DNA from: Petaurus breviceps papuanus
Taxonomy: Eukaryota; Chordata; Mammalia; Diprotodontia; Petauridae
Direction of reading: 5' to 3'
NCBI GenBank assembly: GCA_028583685.1
Contig: JAMXIF010001194.1
Span: 27,131,136-27,195,135, forward strand
Length of the DNA: 64,000 nt
A model generated the notes under the pieces. The model was not told where the DNA came from, ran no database searches, and worked only from the letters and a program-made list of their open reading frames with translations. Made by a program: the position numbers and the translations under genes. Each line of letters begins with the position of its first letter. Positions within the stretch are counted from its first letter, which is position 1. Positions 30,746 through 45,460 of this stretch are shown here, piece after piece.

Positions 30746-30922
30746 GGGTGGCTAGGTGGTGCAGTGAATAGAACACTTGCCCTAGAGTCAAAAGGACCTG
30801 AGTTAGAATCCAGCCTCAAACACTTCACACACACACACACACACACATAAACTAGCCATATGACTTTGGACAAGCCACTAAACCCAAATTACCACCCCTT
30901 CACACCTTAAAAAAAAAAAAGC
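30746..30922 (+). repeat. WSINE-like SINE with CA expansion
   Basis: Head gggtggctaggtggtgcag, B box gagttagaatcc, (CA)n at 30823-30847, then a long A-rich tail. Flanking 'aattaatcaaaca' and 'aattcatcaaaca' suggest the target duplication. Confidence 0.85.
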
Positions 30923-31623
30923 AAAAAAAAAAAAAAGAATTCATCAAACAAAATTAAAAAAAAACTAGAAGAAAATGTAAAATACCTCATTGGAAAAACA
31001 AATGACTTGGAAAATATATCCAGGAGAGATATAATATAAGAATTATTAAACTACCTGAAACCCATCATCAAAAAAAAGACCTAGACATCTTATTTCAAGA
31101 AATTATGAAAGGAAACTACCCTGATATTCTAGAACCAGAGGGTAAAATAGATATTGAAAGAATCTACTAATCACCTGAAAAAAGATGAAAATGAAAACTC
31201 CCAGGAACATTTTATCCAAATTCCAGAACTCCCAGGTCAAAGAGAAAATATTGCAAACAGGCAGAAAGAAACAATTCAAATATCAGGGAGCTACAATCAA
31301 TATGACACAGGATTTGGCTGTTCCAACATTAAAGTATCAGAGGGCATGGAATGTGATATTCCAGAAGGCAAAGAAGCTGGGACTTCAACCAAGAATTACC
31401 TACCCAGGGAAACTGAGCAAAATCCTTCAGGGGTAAATGGGCATTCAATGAAATAGAAAGCTTTTGAGTTTTTCTGATGAAAAGACTGGAGCTGAATAAA
31501 AAATCTGATTTCCAATTTCAAGACTCAAGAGAAGTATAAAAAAGCAAAAAGGAAAAAGAAAATACAAAATATTCAATAAGGCTAAACTGGTTCCATCCCT
31601 ACATGGGAAGATGATACCTGTAA

Positions 31624-31783
31624 TTTTTTTTTTTTTTTGCTTTTTGGAGGGCAGTTGGGTTTAAGTGACTTGCCCAAGGTCACAAGGCTAGTTTTTTGTG
31701 TTAAGTGTCTGAGGCTGGATTTGAACTCAGGTCCTTCTGACTCCAGGGCTGGTGCTCTATTCACTGTGCCACCTAGCTGCCCT
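31624..31783 (-). repeat. WSINE-like SINE, antisense
   Basis: Poly-T, gggtttaagtgacttgcccaagg, B box region and head cactgtgccacctagctgccc, between ORF1 and ORF2 of the L1. Confidence 0.88.
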
Positions 31784-32450
31784 TACTTGTAGTTCTTTAG
31801 AACTGTATCATTATTAGTGCATTTAAAAGGCAGATTGGGGGAAGTAGTGGTCAGAGGCAAACCACTGGTGGGGAAGGACATGGTGAAAGAAGAAAGAGAA
31901 CACTGAACAGGAGGAAAAATAGGATGTATGGAAATACACAATTAGTTACCATAACTATGAAAGTGAATGGAATGAGCTCTCCCATAAAGCAAAAGGATAT
32001 AGTAGAATGAATTAAAAACCAGAATCCTACAATATGTTGTTTACAAGAAACACACTTGAAGCAGAAAGGCACACTCAGAGTAAAGATAAGAAACTGGAAC
32101 AGAATCTATTATGCTTCAGCTGAAATAATAAAAAAAAAAAACAGGGGTAACAACCATGGTCTCAGCAAAGCAAAAGTAAACAAGAGATTAGGAAGAGAAA
32201 AGGAAGAGATAATTAAAAGAGATAAGGAAGAAATTACATCTTGCTTGAAGGTACCATAGACAATGAAGTAATTTCAATACTAAACATATTTGCACCAAGT
32301 GGTATAGCATCCAAATTCTTAAAGAAGAAATTAAGTGAGGTATAAGAGAAAATAGACAGCAAAACCATACTAGTGGGGGACCTTAACTTTCTCTTCTCAT
32401 AACTAGATATGTCTGACTACAAAAGAAACAAGAAAGAAGTTAAGGAGGTG

Positions 32451-33163
<713 letters not shown>

Positions 33164-33345
33164 AAAGAAGTTAAGGAGGTGAATGGAATTTTAGAAAACT
33201 TAGCTATGACAGATATATGGAGAAAATTGAATGGGTATATAAAGGAATATGCCTTTTCTCAGCAGTAAATGACACCAATACAAAAATTAACCATTGTATT
33301 AGGGCATAAAACCCTCAAAAGCAAGTGTTGAAAGACAGAAATATT

Positions 33346-33775
<430 letters not shown>

Positions 33776-34176
33776 AAAGACAGAAATATTAAATGCATCC
33801 TTTTCAAATCATACTGCTATAAAAATTCCATTTGGTAAAGGGCAATGGAAAGATAAATTAAAAATTAATTGGAAACTAATCTAATCCTAAAGAATAAGTG
33901 GATCAAAAAACAAATCACAGAAATAATCAATAATTTCATTAAAGACAGTGACAACAATGACACAACATGTCAGAATTTATGAGATGCAGCCAAAGCAGTA
34001 CTTAGAGGAAAATGTATTTCTCCAAATTCTTACATCAATAAAATAGATAAAGAACAGATCAATGACTTGGGCATGCAACTAAAAAAACTAGAAAATTTTT
34101 AAAAATAAAAATCCCCAACTAAGCACCAAATTGGAAATCCTAAAAAACAAAGGTGAGACTTAAAAAACTGAAAGTA

Positions 34177-36960
34177 GATCAAGATGGCGGAGTAGAAGCA
34201 GGACCTCCCTGCTACTCCTGCTTCCACCTTCCCCAATCCATGTAAAAGGGGACTCTAAAAAAACTTTGGAGCTGCAGAACCCACAAAATAACAAAGAGAA
34301 GCTAACCTCCCACTGAGGACAGCCCGGCAGGCTGGCAGGAATCCCCAACGCAGTGCTCTACTAGCCGAGGCCAGCCCCCTGAGACTTTAGGCCCAGGGTG
34401 GGCCTGACCAGCCAGCCAGAGAGACTCCAGATCAGCAGTGGCTGTGGCCGCTTCCAGATTTATCAACACATAGATGCGAAAGACAGGGTGAGAGGTCAGT
34501 GCAGTCTGGACTTTGGGACCAGAAAGTGGGAGTGCGTGGCCAGGCACAGCCAGCCAGTGCCATGTGGCAGCTTCAGCTTCTGGCCTGCAGAGTATGGGGG
34601 GATCAAGCACCAGTCTAAGGGGTAATTGCTCTTGGTTTAACAAAACTTCTTGGACCTGGATTGCAGTCTAGGGTGGAGGTCCTGGGGTGTGTGACCAGCT
34701 TGCCAGAGCATGTGGACACCTCAAAGAGGGCACCCAACTAATACCTCCAGCAGCTGAGAAAACCCCAGCATTTGGAATGAAAGCTCCCCTGTCTTGTAGC
34801 AGAGTTCTACTGTGGCAAAAAGCCCAAAAGTCAAGTGACTGAGGGGCGACATGATCAGGCAAAGGAAACAAAGCAGACAAAAGATTCCAACATTAGACTC
34901 CTATTTTGGGGACAAAAAAGGAGCAAAGCATGGAACAAGAGGAAGACAGTGAAGTCAGAACTCCTGCACCAAAAGCTTCAAAGGAAAATACGAGCTGCTT
35001 ACAGGCCATAGAAGACCTTAAGAAGCAGATAAGAAAAGTGGAGGAAAAATTGGGAAGAGAAATGAGAATGATGAAAGAAAATTACAAAATGAGAGTCAAC
35101 AGCCTGACTGAGGAAAATCAAACCCTAAAAAATAGACTAACTCAAATGGCAAAAGAGGCTCAAAAAGGCAATGAGGAGAAAGCCTTAAAAAGCCAAATTT
35201 GCCAGATGGAAAAAGAATCTCAAAAGCTCAATGAGGAGAATCATTGCTTCAGAATTAGATTGGAGCAAATGGAAGCTAATGACTTTAGGAGAAATCAAGA
35301 TGCTGTTAAACAGATCCAAACAAATGATAGAAGGCAATGTGAAATATCTCATGGGAAAAACCACGGACCTGGAAAATAGATCCAGGAGAGAGAATTTAAA
35401 AATTATTGGACTACCTGAAAGCCATGATCAAAGTAAGAACCTAGAAATCATCCTCCAAGAAGTTCTCAAAGAAAACTGCCCTGATGTTTTAGAAGCAGAG
35501 GGCAAAATACAGGTTAAAAGAATCCACCGATCATCTGCTGGAAAAGATCCCAAAAAGAAAACTCCTACGAATATTATAGCCAGCTTCCAGAATTCCCAGA
35601 TTAAGGAGAGAATATTACAAGCAGCCAGGAAGAAACAATTTGAATATTGTGGAACTACAATCAGGATAACCCAGGATCTGGCAGCTTCTACACTGAGGGA
35701 TCGAAGGGCTTGGAATATGATATTCCAGAGGTCAAAGGAGCTGGGATTAAAACAAAAAAAAAATCATGTTTCAGGGGAAAATATGGTCATTCAGTGGAAT
35801 AGAGGACTTTCAAGCATTCTTGCTGAAAAAAAACAGAGCTGAATAGAAAATTTGACATTCAGATACAAGAAGCATGAGAAGGTAAACAGGGAAAAGAAAT
35901 CATAAGGAATTTATCAAAGTTGAACTATTAACATTCCTACATGGAAAAACAATAATTGTAACTTATGAAACTTTTCTCAGTAATTGAAGGGAATAGAAAT
36001 ACATATATATGTCTATATATGAGGGTATGTGGGCATATGGATACACATGTGAATGTGTGTATATACGTTTACAGGTATACATAGAGGGCACAGGACCAAT
36101 TTAATAGGAAGGGATAATACTTAAAAGGTGAAATTAAGAGGTGAGAGAGGAATATAATGAGAGGAGATGGGGAGAGACAGAATGGAGTAAACTATCTCAT
36201 ATAGAAGAGGCAAGGGAAAATGGTTACAATGGAGGGGAAGAATAGGAAGGCAAAAGGGAATGGGTCAACCTTATTCCCATTGAATTTGGCTTGAGGAGGG
36301 AATCAAATACACACTAAATAGGGTATCTCACCCTCCAGGAGAGTAGGGGGGAAGGGGATGAAAGGGGGAATGATGGAAGGGAAGGCAGGCTGAGGCTGAG
36401 GGGGAGGGAAGTTGGAAGCACCCACTTTTGAAAAGGGACAGGATCAAAGTAGAGAATAGAACAAGTGGGAGGTGGGATAGGAGGGAGGGAAATATAGTCA
36501 GTCTTTTACAATATAGCTACTATGTTATTGTTTTGCATTAGCCACACATGTACAACCTATACTGAACTGCTTATCTTCCCAGTAAGGGTGGGTGACAAGG
36601 GAGGAAGGGAATGAATCTGGAATTCAGTTTTAAAATCAAATGCTTAAAATTATATATATATACATATATACTATTATTAATACTATTTTACACATAATTG
36701 GGAAATAAGATATACAGGCATTGGGGCATAGAGATCTACTGGAAAAGTCGAAAGGGTTATGGGAGAAAATATGGAGAGAGAAGATTGGAGGAGGGGACAT
36801 CCTGTGGGACTGCTATTTTGGGGTGGTGGGTAGGGGAAAAATGGGAAGAAAATTTGTAACTTAAAATCTGGCAGAAATAAATGATGTAAATTAGAAGTTA
36901 ATAAAGCATTTGTAAAGAGTTTTGAACAACAACAAAATAAAAATAAATTTAAAAGAAGTA
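34177..36960 (+). mobile_element. HAL1-like ORF1-only LINE, inserted in the L1
   Basis: Starts gatcaagatggcgg and is bracketed by aaaaaactgaaagta (34162-34176) and aaaaaattgaaagta (36961-36975), a 15-bp target duplication with one difference. ORF1 begins with ATG at 34930 and shows a coiled-coil start (KASKENTSCLQAIEDLKKQIRKVEEKL), then an L1 ORF1-type RNA-binding part (RRENLKIIGLPESHDQSKNLE and SFQNSQIKERILQAARKKQFEY) ending near 35842. The two parts lie in different frames, the shift falling near 35310. No endonuclease or reverse transcriptase is present; after ORF1 comes about 1.1 kb of purine-rich 3' region and an A-rich tail. This fits HAL1 (half-L1) elements, though an L1 that lost ORF2 by deletion cannot be excluded. 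Confidence 0.75.
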
Positions 36961-37712
36961 AAAAAATTGAAAGTAAGAAAACTATTGAGCTAATAAATAA
37001 AACCAGGAGCTGGTTTTATGAAGGAAAAAACCCAATAAAATAGATAAATTGTTAGTTAATCTGATTAAAAAAAGAAAGAAGAAAATGACATTTCCAGTAT
37101 CAAAGTGAATGAAAATGAAATGAAAGGACAAATTCACCACCAATGAAGAGAAAATTAAAGCAATCATTACTGCCCAATTATATTCCAATAAATCTGACAA
37201 TCTAAGTGAAATCTATGCCTATTTATGAAAATGTAAATTGTCCAGATTAACAGAAGAGGAACTAGAATACTTAACCCCATTTTAGAAAAAGAAATTGAAC
37301 AAGCCATCAATGAACTCCATAAGAAAAAATACCCAGGGTCAGATGGGTTCCCAAGTGAATTCTACCAAACATTTAAAGAATAATTAATTCAAGTTAATTG
37401 AAACTATTTGGAAAAATTGGTGAAGGAGTCCTTCCAAATTCCTTTTATGACACAGATATGGTGCTGATACCTAAACCAGTAAGAGCCAAAACAGAGAGAG
37501 AAAGTTATAGACCAATTTCCCTAATGAGTATTGATGTAAAAATTTTAAATAAAATACTAGCAAGGAGATTACATCAACATATCACATATGTTGATGTATC
37601 ATATACTATGATAGAAAGAATCATATACTATGACCAGGTGGGATATACATCAGGAATGCACAGCTGGTTCAATACTAGGAAAACTATCAGCATAATTGAC
37701 TATATTAATTAC

Positions 37713-37895
37713 AAAACCAGGGGCAGCTAGGTGGTGCAGTGAATAGAGCACTGGCCCTGGAGTCAGGAGGATCTGAGTTCAAATACAGCCTCAGACACTT
37801 AACATAAAAAATTAGCCCTGTGACCTTGAGCAAGTCACTTAACCCCAATCACCCTACCTTCCCCCTTCCAAAAAGCAAAAAAAAATTAAAATTAA
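37713..37895 (+). repeat. WSINE-like SINE
   Basis: Head gggcagctaggtggtgcag, B box gagttcaaatac, tail cttccaaaaagcaaaaaaaa, inserted in L1 ORF2 after the reverse transcriptase fingers region. Confidence 0.88.
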
Positions 37896-39230
37896 AAAAG
37901 AACCAATAGACATCATGATTATCTTAATAGATATAGAAAAAAGCTTTTGCCAAAATATAGCACCCATTCCTATTAAAAACACCAAAAAGCACAGGAGTAA
38001 AGGGAGCTTTCCTTAAAATGATATGTAATATCTATCTAAAGCCATCAACAAGTATCATCTGTAACAGGGATAAACTAGAAGCCTTCCCCATAAGATCAGG
38101 GGTAAAGCAAGGATGCCCAATCATCACCACTATTATTCAATACTGTACTAGAAATGTTAGCTATAGCAATAAGATAAGAAAAAGAAACCGAAGGAAATAG
38201 AATAGGCAATAAGGAAACAAAACTCTCATTCTTTGCAGATGATATGATGGTTAGATGATTAGAGAATCAACTAAAAAACTACTTGAAATAATGAACAATT
38301 TTAGCAAAATTGCAAGATATAAAATAAACCCACATAAATCATCAGCATTTCTAGATATTACCCACAAAGACCTGCAGCAAAAAATAGAAAGATAAATTCT
38401 ATTTAAAATAGCTGTAGACAATATAAAATACTTGGGAGTCTACCTGCCAAGACAAAACTAGGAACTACAAAACACTTTTCACACAAATAGAGTCAAATCT
38501 AAACAACTAGAAAAATATCAATTGCTCATGGTTAGGCTGAGCCAATATAATATGACAATTCTACCTAAATTAAACTATTTTGTAGAGTTAGAAAAAATAA
38601 TAACAAAATTCATCTGGAAAAACAAAAGATCAAGGAAATTAATGAAAAAAAATGTAAAGGAAGGTGGCTAACTTGTATCAGATCTCAAACTATATTATAA
38701 AACAGCAACCATCAAAACTATCTGGTACTAGCTAAGAAAGAGTAGTAGATTAGTGGAAAAGATTAGGGACATGACACAGTAACAAATGACTATAGCAATC
38801 TAGTGTTTGATAAACTCGAAGACCCCAGCTTCTGGGATAAGAACTCAGTATTTGACAAAAATTGCCAGGAAAACTGGAAAACAGAATGGCAGAAACTAGG
38901 TATAGACTAATATTTACAACTTATATCAAGATAAGGTCAAAATGGGTATGTGATTTAGACATAAAGGATGATACCCATAAGCAAATTAGGAGAGCATGGG
39001 ATAGTTTATCTGTCAGATCTATGGAGAAGGGAATAATTTTTGACCAAACAAGAGATAGAGAGCATTATGTGAAATAAAATGGATAATTTTGATGATATTA
39101 AATTAAGAAGGTTTTGCACAAACAAAACCAATGCAACCAAGATTAGAAGGAAAATAGAAATCTGGGAAACTTTTTACAGCAAGTATCTCTGATAAAGGCC
39201 TCATTTCTCAAATATATAGAGAATGGAATT

Positions 39231-39342
39231 TTTTTTAAAGCAATTGGGGTTAAGTAGCTTGCTCAAGGTTACATGGCCAGTTATTTCTGGGTGTGGTGCT
39301 AAGTATCTGAGCCCAGATTTGATCCCCAGGTCATCCCAAAAA
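39231..39342 (-). repeat. Second-type SINE, antisense, 5'-truncated
   Basis: Has the A tail (as T), caattggggttaagtagcttgc and gagcccagatttgatcccc, but stops at the B box; the head is absent. Inserted in L1 ORF2. Confidence 0.8.
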
Positions 39343-40330
39343 ATTTATAAGAATACAAGTCATTCCCTAATTGATAAATGGTCAAAAGATGTGAACAAGC
39401 AGTTTTCAGATGAAGAAATCAAAGCTATTTATAGTCATATAAAAAATGCTCTAAATCACTATTGATTAGAGAATTGAAAATTAAAACAACTCTGAGGTAC
39501 CACCTCATACCTATCAGATTGACTAATATGACAGAAAAGGAAAATGATAAATGTTAGAGTGGATGTGGGAAAATTGGGTCACTAATACACTATTTGTGGA
39601 ATTGTGAACTGATCCAACCATTCTAGAGAGCAATTTGGAACTATACCCAAAGGGCAATCAAATCATGTGTATCTTTTGATCTAGCAGGACCACTCCTAGG
39701 TCTGTATCCCAAAGAGATAATAAAAAAAAAAAAAAGGAAAAGGACACACATGTATAAAATATTTATAGGAGTTCTTATTGTGGTGGCAAAGAATTGGAAA
39801 TTGAGGGAATGTCAAGCAATTGAGGAATGGCTGGATAAGTTATGGTATATGAATATAAAGGAATACTACTGTGCTAGAAGAAATGATGAATAGGAAGACT
39901 TCAGATAAACCTGGAAAGACATGAACTAATGCAAAGTGAAGTGAGCAGAAACAGAAGAACAGTTTACACAGTAACAGCAATATTGTTTGACGATCAAATA
40001 CAAATAACTTAGTACTTCTCAGCAATACAATGATTCAAGACAATTCCCAAAGAATCATGACAGAAAAAGCATGCTATTTTCTCTTCATTTTTTTTCATAT
40101 TTTTTTTTCCTTTTGGTCTATTTCTTCTCTTACAACATAGCCAATATGGAAATATGTTTTATGTTGTTATACATGTATAACCTATATCAAATTGCTTACC
40201 ATTTTAGGGAGGGGGAGGGAAGAGAGAGAGGAAAAAATTTACAACTTAAAATGTTTTTAAAGAATGTTAAAAATTGTCTTTACATGTAATTGGAAAAAGT
40301 AAAATGTTATTTATAAGAAAAAAACTAAAA

Positions 40331-41095
40331 CTTATGGCTGAGACATTCCACCATCTCCAAAACAAACAAACATTACACAGGGCCTTTTTACCCTTCCTAA
40401 TTTACAAACCAAAAGTTCTCTAATCTCCCACAGTGCAGGATTTATACCTAAGGAGAAAAGGCCAGCCAGGACCACTGCCCTGGTACAGACACTGATGGCC
40501 TTTCCCTAGGCAGGCTAGATTTCCCTTGGTAATTAACTCTCAGGAAGCTATATTTGCTGGCTTGTAATTTCCTTTCTTTGGACCTCAGTCGTCACATCTC
40601 TGAAATGAGGGGGTTATGGTCTCTAAGGTCAATTTCAGTTTAAAATTCACAATCCTATGAATGCTGTATTTTAAATGATAATCCATCAATTCTGACACCA
40701 GAAGACAGGTTGCTGCCACCCTCATTGAGAGGAGCAATTCCTATGGAAAGGGGGCTTACATTGATCACATGGACAAAGATTCTGGTAGTTCTGAGTAGTT
40801 TTAGTACATAGGGTAAAGCTTGTTCTCAAATGTTAACCTAAAACTGTATCTTAACATATTATGACATTTTTCCTGTTTAAAATTCCTGAAAATGTTACCC
40901 CAAATCATTTTGGGAAGGAAGAAAACAAGCATTCATTAAGCACCTACTATATACCAGGTATTGAGCTACCTCATATGATCCTCACAACAACCCTGGGAGA
41001 TAGGTGCTATTATTACCACCATTTTACAATTGAGAAAACTGAGGTACATGAAGTTTAAATTACTTGACCACAGTCACACAGCTAGTAAGTTTCTC
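40331..41095. repeat. Intergenic with antisense MIR fragment
   Basis: An antisense CORE-SINE lies at about 40930-41090 (tcctcacaacaaccctgggag ... gagaaaactgagg). The stretch before it looks unique. Confidence 0.6.
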
Positions 41096-41640
41096 ATTTA
41101 GTATTTTATTTTCCCCCAATTACATGTAAAAATAATTTTTAACATTTTAAAATTAATTTATTTTTAGTTTTCAACATTCACTTCTATAAGATTTTGAGTT
41201 CTAAATTTTCTCCCCATCCCTCCCCTCCCTGTAACACAAAATGGCATGCAATCCTATATAGGCTATACATACACATTCATATTAAACATTTTCCCATTAG
41301 TCATGTTGTAAAGAAGAATTAAAACCAATGGGAGAAACCATGAAAAAGAAGAAAGAAAAAAAGGGGGAAAGAGCAAATAGTATGTTTCAATCTGCATTCA
41401 GACTTCATAGCTCTTTTCCTGGATGTGGATAGAATTTTCTATCATGAGTCTTTTAGAGTTGTTTTAGAACCTTGCATTGCTGAGAAGAGCTAAGTCTGTC
41501 AAAGTTATTCTTCCCACAATGTTGCTGTTACTGTATATGATATTCTCCTGGTTCTGTTCACCTCGCTCAACATCAGTTCATGTAAGTCTTTCTAGGTTTT
41601 TCTGAAGTCTGCCTGCTCTTCACATTAGTTTTAAAATTTT
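41095..41640 (-). repeat. L1 3' end, antisense
   Basis: Antisense 3' region: 'cttttcctggatgtggatag', 'ttgcattgctgagaagagc' and 'tctcctggttctgttcacc'. Next to it a plus-strand L1 snippet (about 41655-41725, 'ctttgacccagcaatacc') lies in the opposite orientation, so the two form an inverted pair. Confidence 0.75.
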
Positions 41641-42195
41641 TGAGTTCCTATGCCCAAAGGGCTATAAGAATGTGCCCTTTGACCCAGCAATACCACTTCT
41701 AGGACTGTATTCCAAAGAGAATTTGGACCTTTTGTGTATATGTGTGTGTGCGTGCACACGCACATGTGTGCTAGAAAATGCTTGAGTATAGAATAATGTT
41801 AAATAAAATAAAATTGTTTCTGTCAGACTTGTGCCTAAAATGCAAAAAATAAAATTTAATAAAAAGAAATGGGACATGGTTCCTCATCAACACCAGCACC
41901 AGTTACTGATCAATTATCACTGACTTTCAAAGAAGCAAAGCCAAGATCCCAAGAGGGGCAGCAACCCCCCACCCCCACCAGTCCTGCTTTCATCCCATTC
42001 CCCCTAAGCTATCATTTGAAGAAGCAACTCCCAGTTGCATCCTGGCAACTGCTATAGTCAGGTGCTATAGTCACAGGTGCTATAGTCACAGCTATGAAGA
42101 CCCAGAAAAGAAAGTTCTTGACACCAAGGTCCTTGGGGTTGTCAAGTGGTTCCACATCAGAAGCTGATATGACTTTATCAGTTTCTTCTTTTTTT

Positions 42196-42620
42196 AAAAA
42201 AATCTTATTTAATATTTTATTTTTCCAATTACATGTAAAAACAATTTCAACATTCCTTTTTTTTTTCAAGTTTTGAGCTCCAGATTATTTTCCTCCCTCT
42301 CTACTCCCTCATTTAGAAGGCAAGCATTTTATCATAGGCTATGCATGTGTAGTCATATAAAACACATAAGTCATTCTGTGCAAGAAAACACAAACCAAAA
42401 AAATCCCCAGAAAAATAAAGGAAAAGTATCTTTGATCTGAATTCAGGTTCCACCAGTTCTTTCTCTGGAGATAGACAGCACCTTTCATCATAAGTCCTTC
42501 AGAACTGTCTTGAATCACTGTATCACTGAGAATAGCTAAGTTATTCATAGTAGATCATCATATAATATTTCTGCTCCCAAGTCCATCTCCTGGTTCTGCT
42601 CATTTCACTATCAGTTTCTT
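42196..42620 (-). repeat. L1 3' end, antisense
   Basis: Related to 41095-41640: 'tccaattacatgtaaaaac', 'tctctggagatagacagc', 'aactgtcttgaatcactg' and 'tctcctggttctgctcatttc'. Confidence 0.75.
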
Positions 42621-42719
42621 CTTTTAAAGAAGATGCACGACCATCTGCTTTACTGCTACACCCCAAGTACCATGGGATTTTTCCTTCCATCTTGTGGCTG
42701 AAGCCTTCCTTGTGTGTGG

Positions 42720-43290
42720 TCTCCTTTTAGAATACACAATCCTTGAGGGTAAGGGATGGTCTTGCATTTTTATGTGTATCCCAAGCAATTAACACATTGT
42801 TGGTTACACATTTGCACTTAACAAATATTTTTTCATTCATCCTTCCTAAGGGAAGACTGATTTTTTAGGGGATGGTTTAATTGTGGTCTAGCTTTAAGGC
42901 AGAGGTTTAAATTAGATTAGATAACTTCCAGCAGATTTTCTAGCTTTCTTTAAAGCTCAAATTAAATGTCTCCTCCCATGGAAAACCCATTCTGATCCTC
43001 TAAACTGCTATTGTCAGAAATCTTTATGTATCTGTTTCACATTTACTTTTCTCCACCCTGTTTAATTCTTACTGGGGGTGATTTAAAAACTGTACTCAAA
43101 CACCACTTCCTCCTTCATCTAGCCCTTTGCTAAGAGTGAGTGAAGTAAATCCAGCTGCTATCTCTGACACAGAATAAAATAGTAGAAACATTTCAGTCAG
43201 TGATTCAGACATTTATTAAGCACCTACTGTGTGCGAAATAATTTAGCACTTAGCACAATACCAGTGTCTGGCACGTAGTAGGTAAGGCAC
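42720..43290 (+). repeat. L2 fragments
   Basis: Decayed L2-like ends near 42725-42840 ('ccttgagggtaagggatgg', 'aacaaatattttttcattc') and 42960-43290. Weak and diverged. Confidence 0.4.
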
Positions 43291-43305
43291 TTAATTAATA
43301 AACAA

Positions 43306-43309
43306 TATA

Positions 43310-43347
<38 letters not shown>

Positions 43348-43375
43348 CAGAGAGAGAGAGAGAGAAAGAGAGAGA
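43306..43375. repeat. Compound (GT)n(TA)n(GA)n microsatellite
   Basis: Consecutive GT, TA and GA runs, the last with one AAA break. Confidence 0.95.
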
Positions 43376-43698
43376 CTGCTGGTAAAGTATTTGGATATGC
43401 CCAGGGGTGGGGGGGAGAAGGAGTGGTAAGATATCAAATAATTTTGTGATAGTACCTCATAGAACTCCTTTGAATGAAAAGTTAAAGAATAATAGAGGAC
43501 ATAATTCAGGAATAAAGTGAAATATGGTCAGAGTACTGAAAGAAGATTGTGATAATCAGGCTATTTTAATATGGAAAAACAAAGGCTAAGAAGAGATGTA
43601 AACAAAGACAATTGGAAACAAACCAATATGGAGAGTCAGGAGACAATCAATTGATCAAATAGACTAGGGGTCTAATCCAATTTTGCTATTAATTTTCT

Positions 43699-44231
<533 letters not shown>

Positions 44232-44924
44232 GCTACTAATTTTCTGTGTCACTTTAGTCAAGTCACTTCCCCTCTATGGGCTTCAACTTTTTCATCTGTA
44301 AAAGGAGAAGCTAAGACAATATGAATTTGAAAATCCCTTCCAAATTCATAATTCTGTATCCTCATGACAGGAATAACCCAAACACCAGATACTAGAACTA
44401 CCTTGGAGTTTGAATAAGGAAAATTTAGGACAAATTAAAGATTGTCCTAATTTATTCAGTAGAGAATGCCTAGATTCTGCCCATTCCCTCAGGAGATGTA
44501 ATCAGTTAAAAATATGAAGAGAAGTGTTTAGGGGAATCCTTAGATGACAGCTCTATAGTGGGTTATGAAGGGCAGCCAAGTGGGGACCTTTGGGACAATC
44601 CACGAGCAATAAGATAAGAGGTGAGGGTGGCCACAGCTTTCTCCAAACCAGGCTTCTGAGGAACAGGATACTTAGATAGAGGCATTGACCCTGGAGTAGA
44701 TCACAGGAAGTATCTCTGATGGTTTTAATGGTCCTTTTCCCCATGAAAATGACAAAATAATTCAGCAAAAACCATCCTTTCCTGGTCCCAGGATTTTCAT
44801 CTGAAGGGGAAGTTCATGAGCTTCTTCCCACCTCAGTTCTCTCTTTGGGAGCTGGCTTTCTGGTATCCACATACGTCCATAGCCACAGCCACCTCTACCT
44901 CCACCTCCATCCATGAATATTTCT

Positions 44925-45235
44925 GTGTACATGTATGTGTACACACATGGACACACAATCCACATACATGTGTACATACAAACTAAGATCCCACCACACT
45001 GGTTATATATGCACAAGTATAGGTGTCACATATGTGTGTACATGCACATACGTGCATAGATAAGCCTATATGCATGACTAAGCTGTGTGTGCACATGTAG
45101 GTGTTACTGCATGTGTGCATCATGCATGTATGTGTGCATACCTATAATACCTACATGTGTATACACATCTATATTATACACACACGTGTATATGCACATA
45201 TGTACACACGCATATGTGTGTGTGTGACTACTAAA
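44925..45235. repeat. Cryptic alternating purine-pyrimidine tract
   Basis: About 300 bp composed almost wholly of TGTG, CACA, TACA and ATGC-type words, e.g. near 45100-45230, with a break at 44985-45010. Z-DNA-prone composition is inferred. Confidence 0.7.
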
Positions 45236-45460
45236 TTTACTATCAGGGCAGAACAGTGGTCAAAATGTTATGTCGTACCACCACCCTTGTTGATGTTCTT
45301 AGTGTCTCTTGGACTATTATACTGGCCTCCTAATTGGTCTCCCTGCCTTCATTCTCTTCTTTCCCCAAACCATACTTCACACAGCTACCAGGCTGAGAAC
45401 ATCACCCCTATGGTCAAAGACTTTCAATGGGTCACTACTTCATTACTGTATTTTACCACA
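45236..45460 (+). repeat. L2-like fragment
   Basis: Shares its layout with 49480-49700: 'tttactatcagggcagaacagtgg', then 'cctcctaattggtctccctgcc' and 'acacagctaccaggctgag'. Both fit the L2 3' part. Confidence 0.55.
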
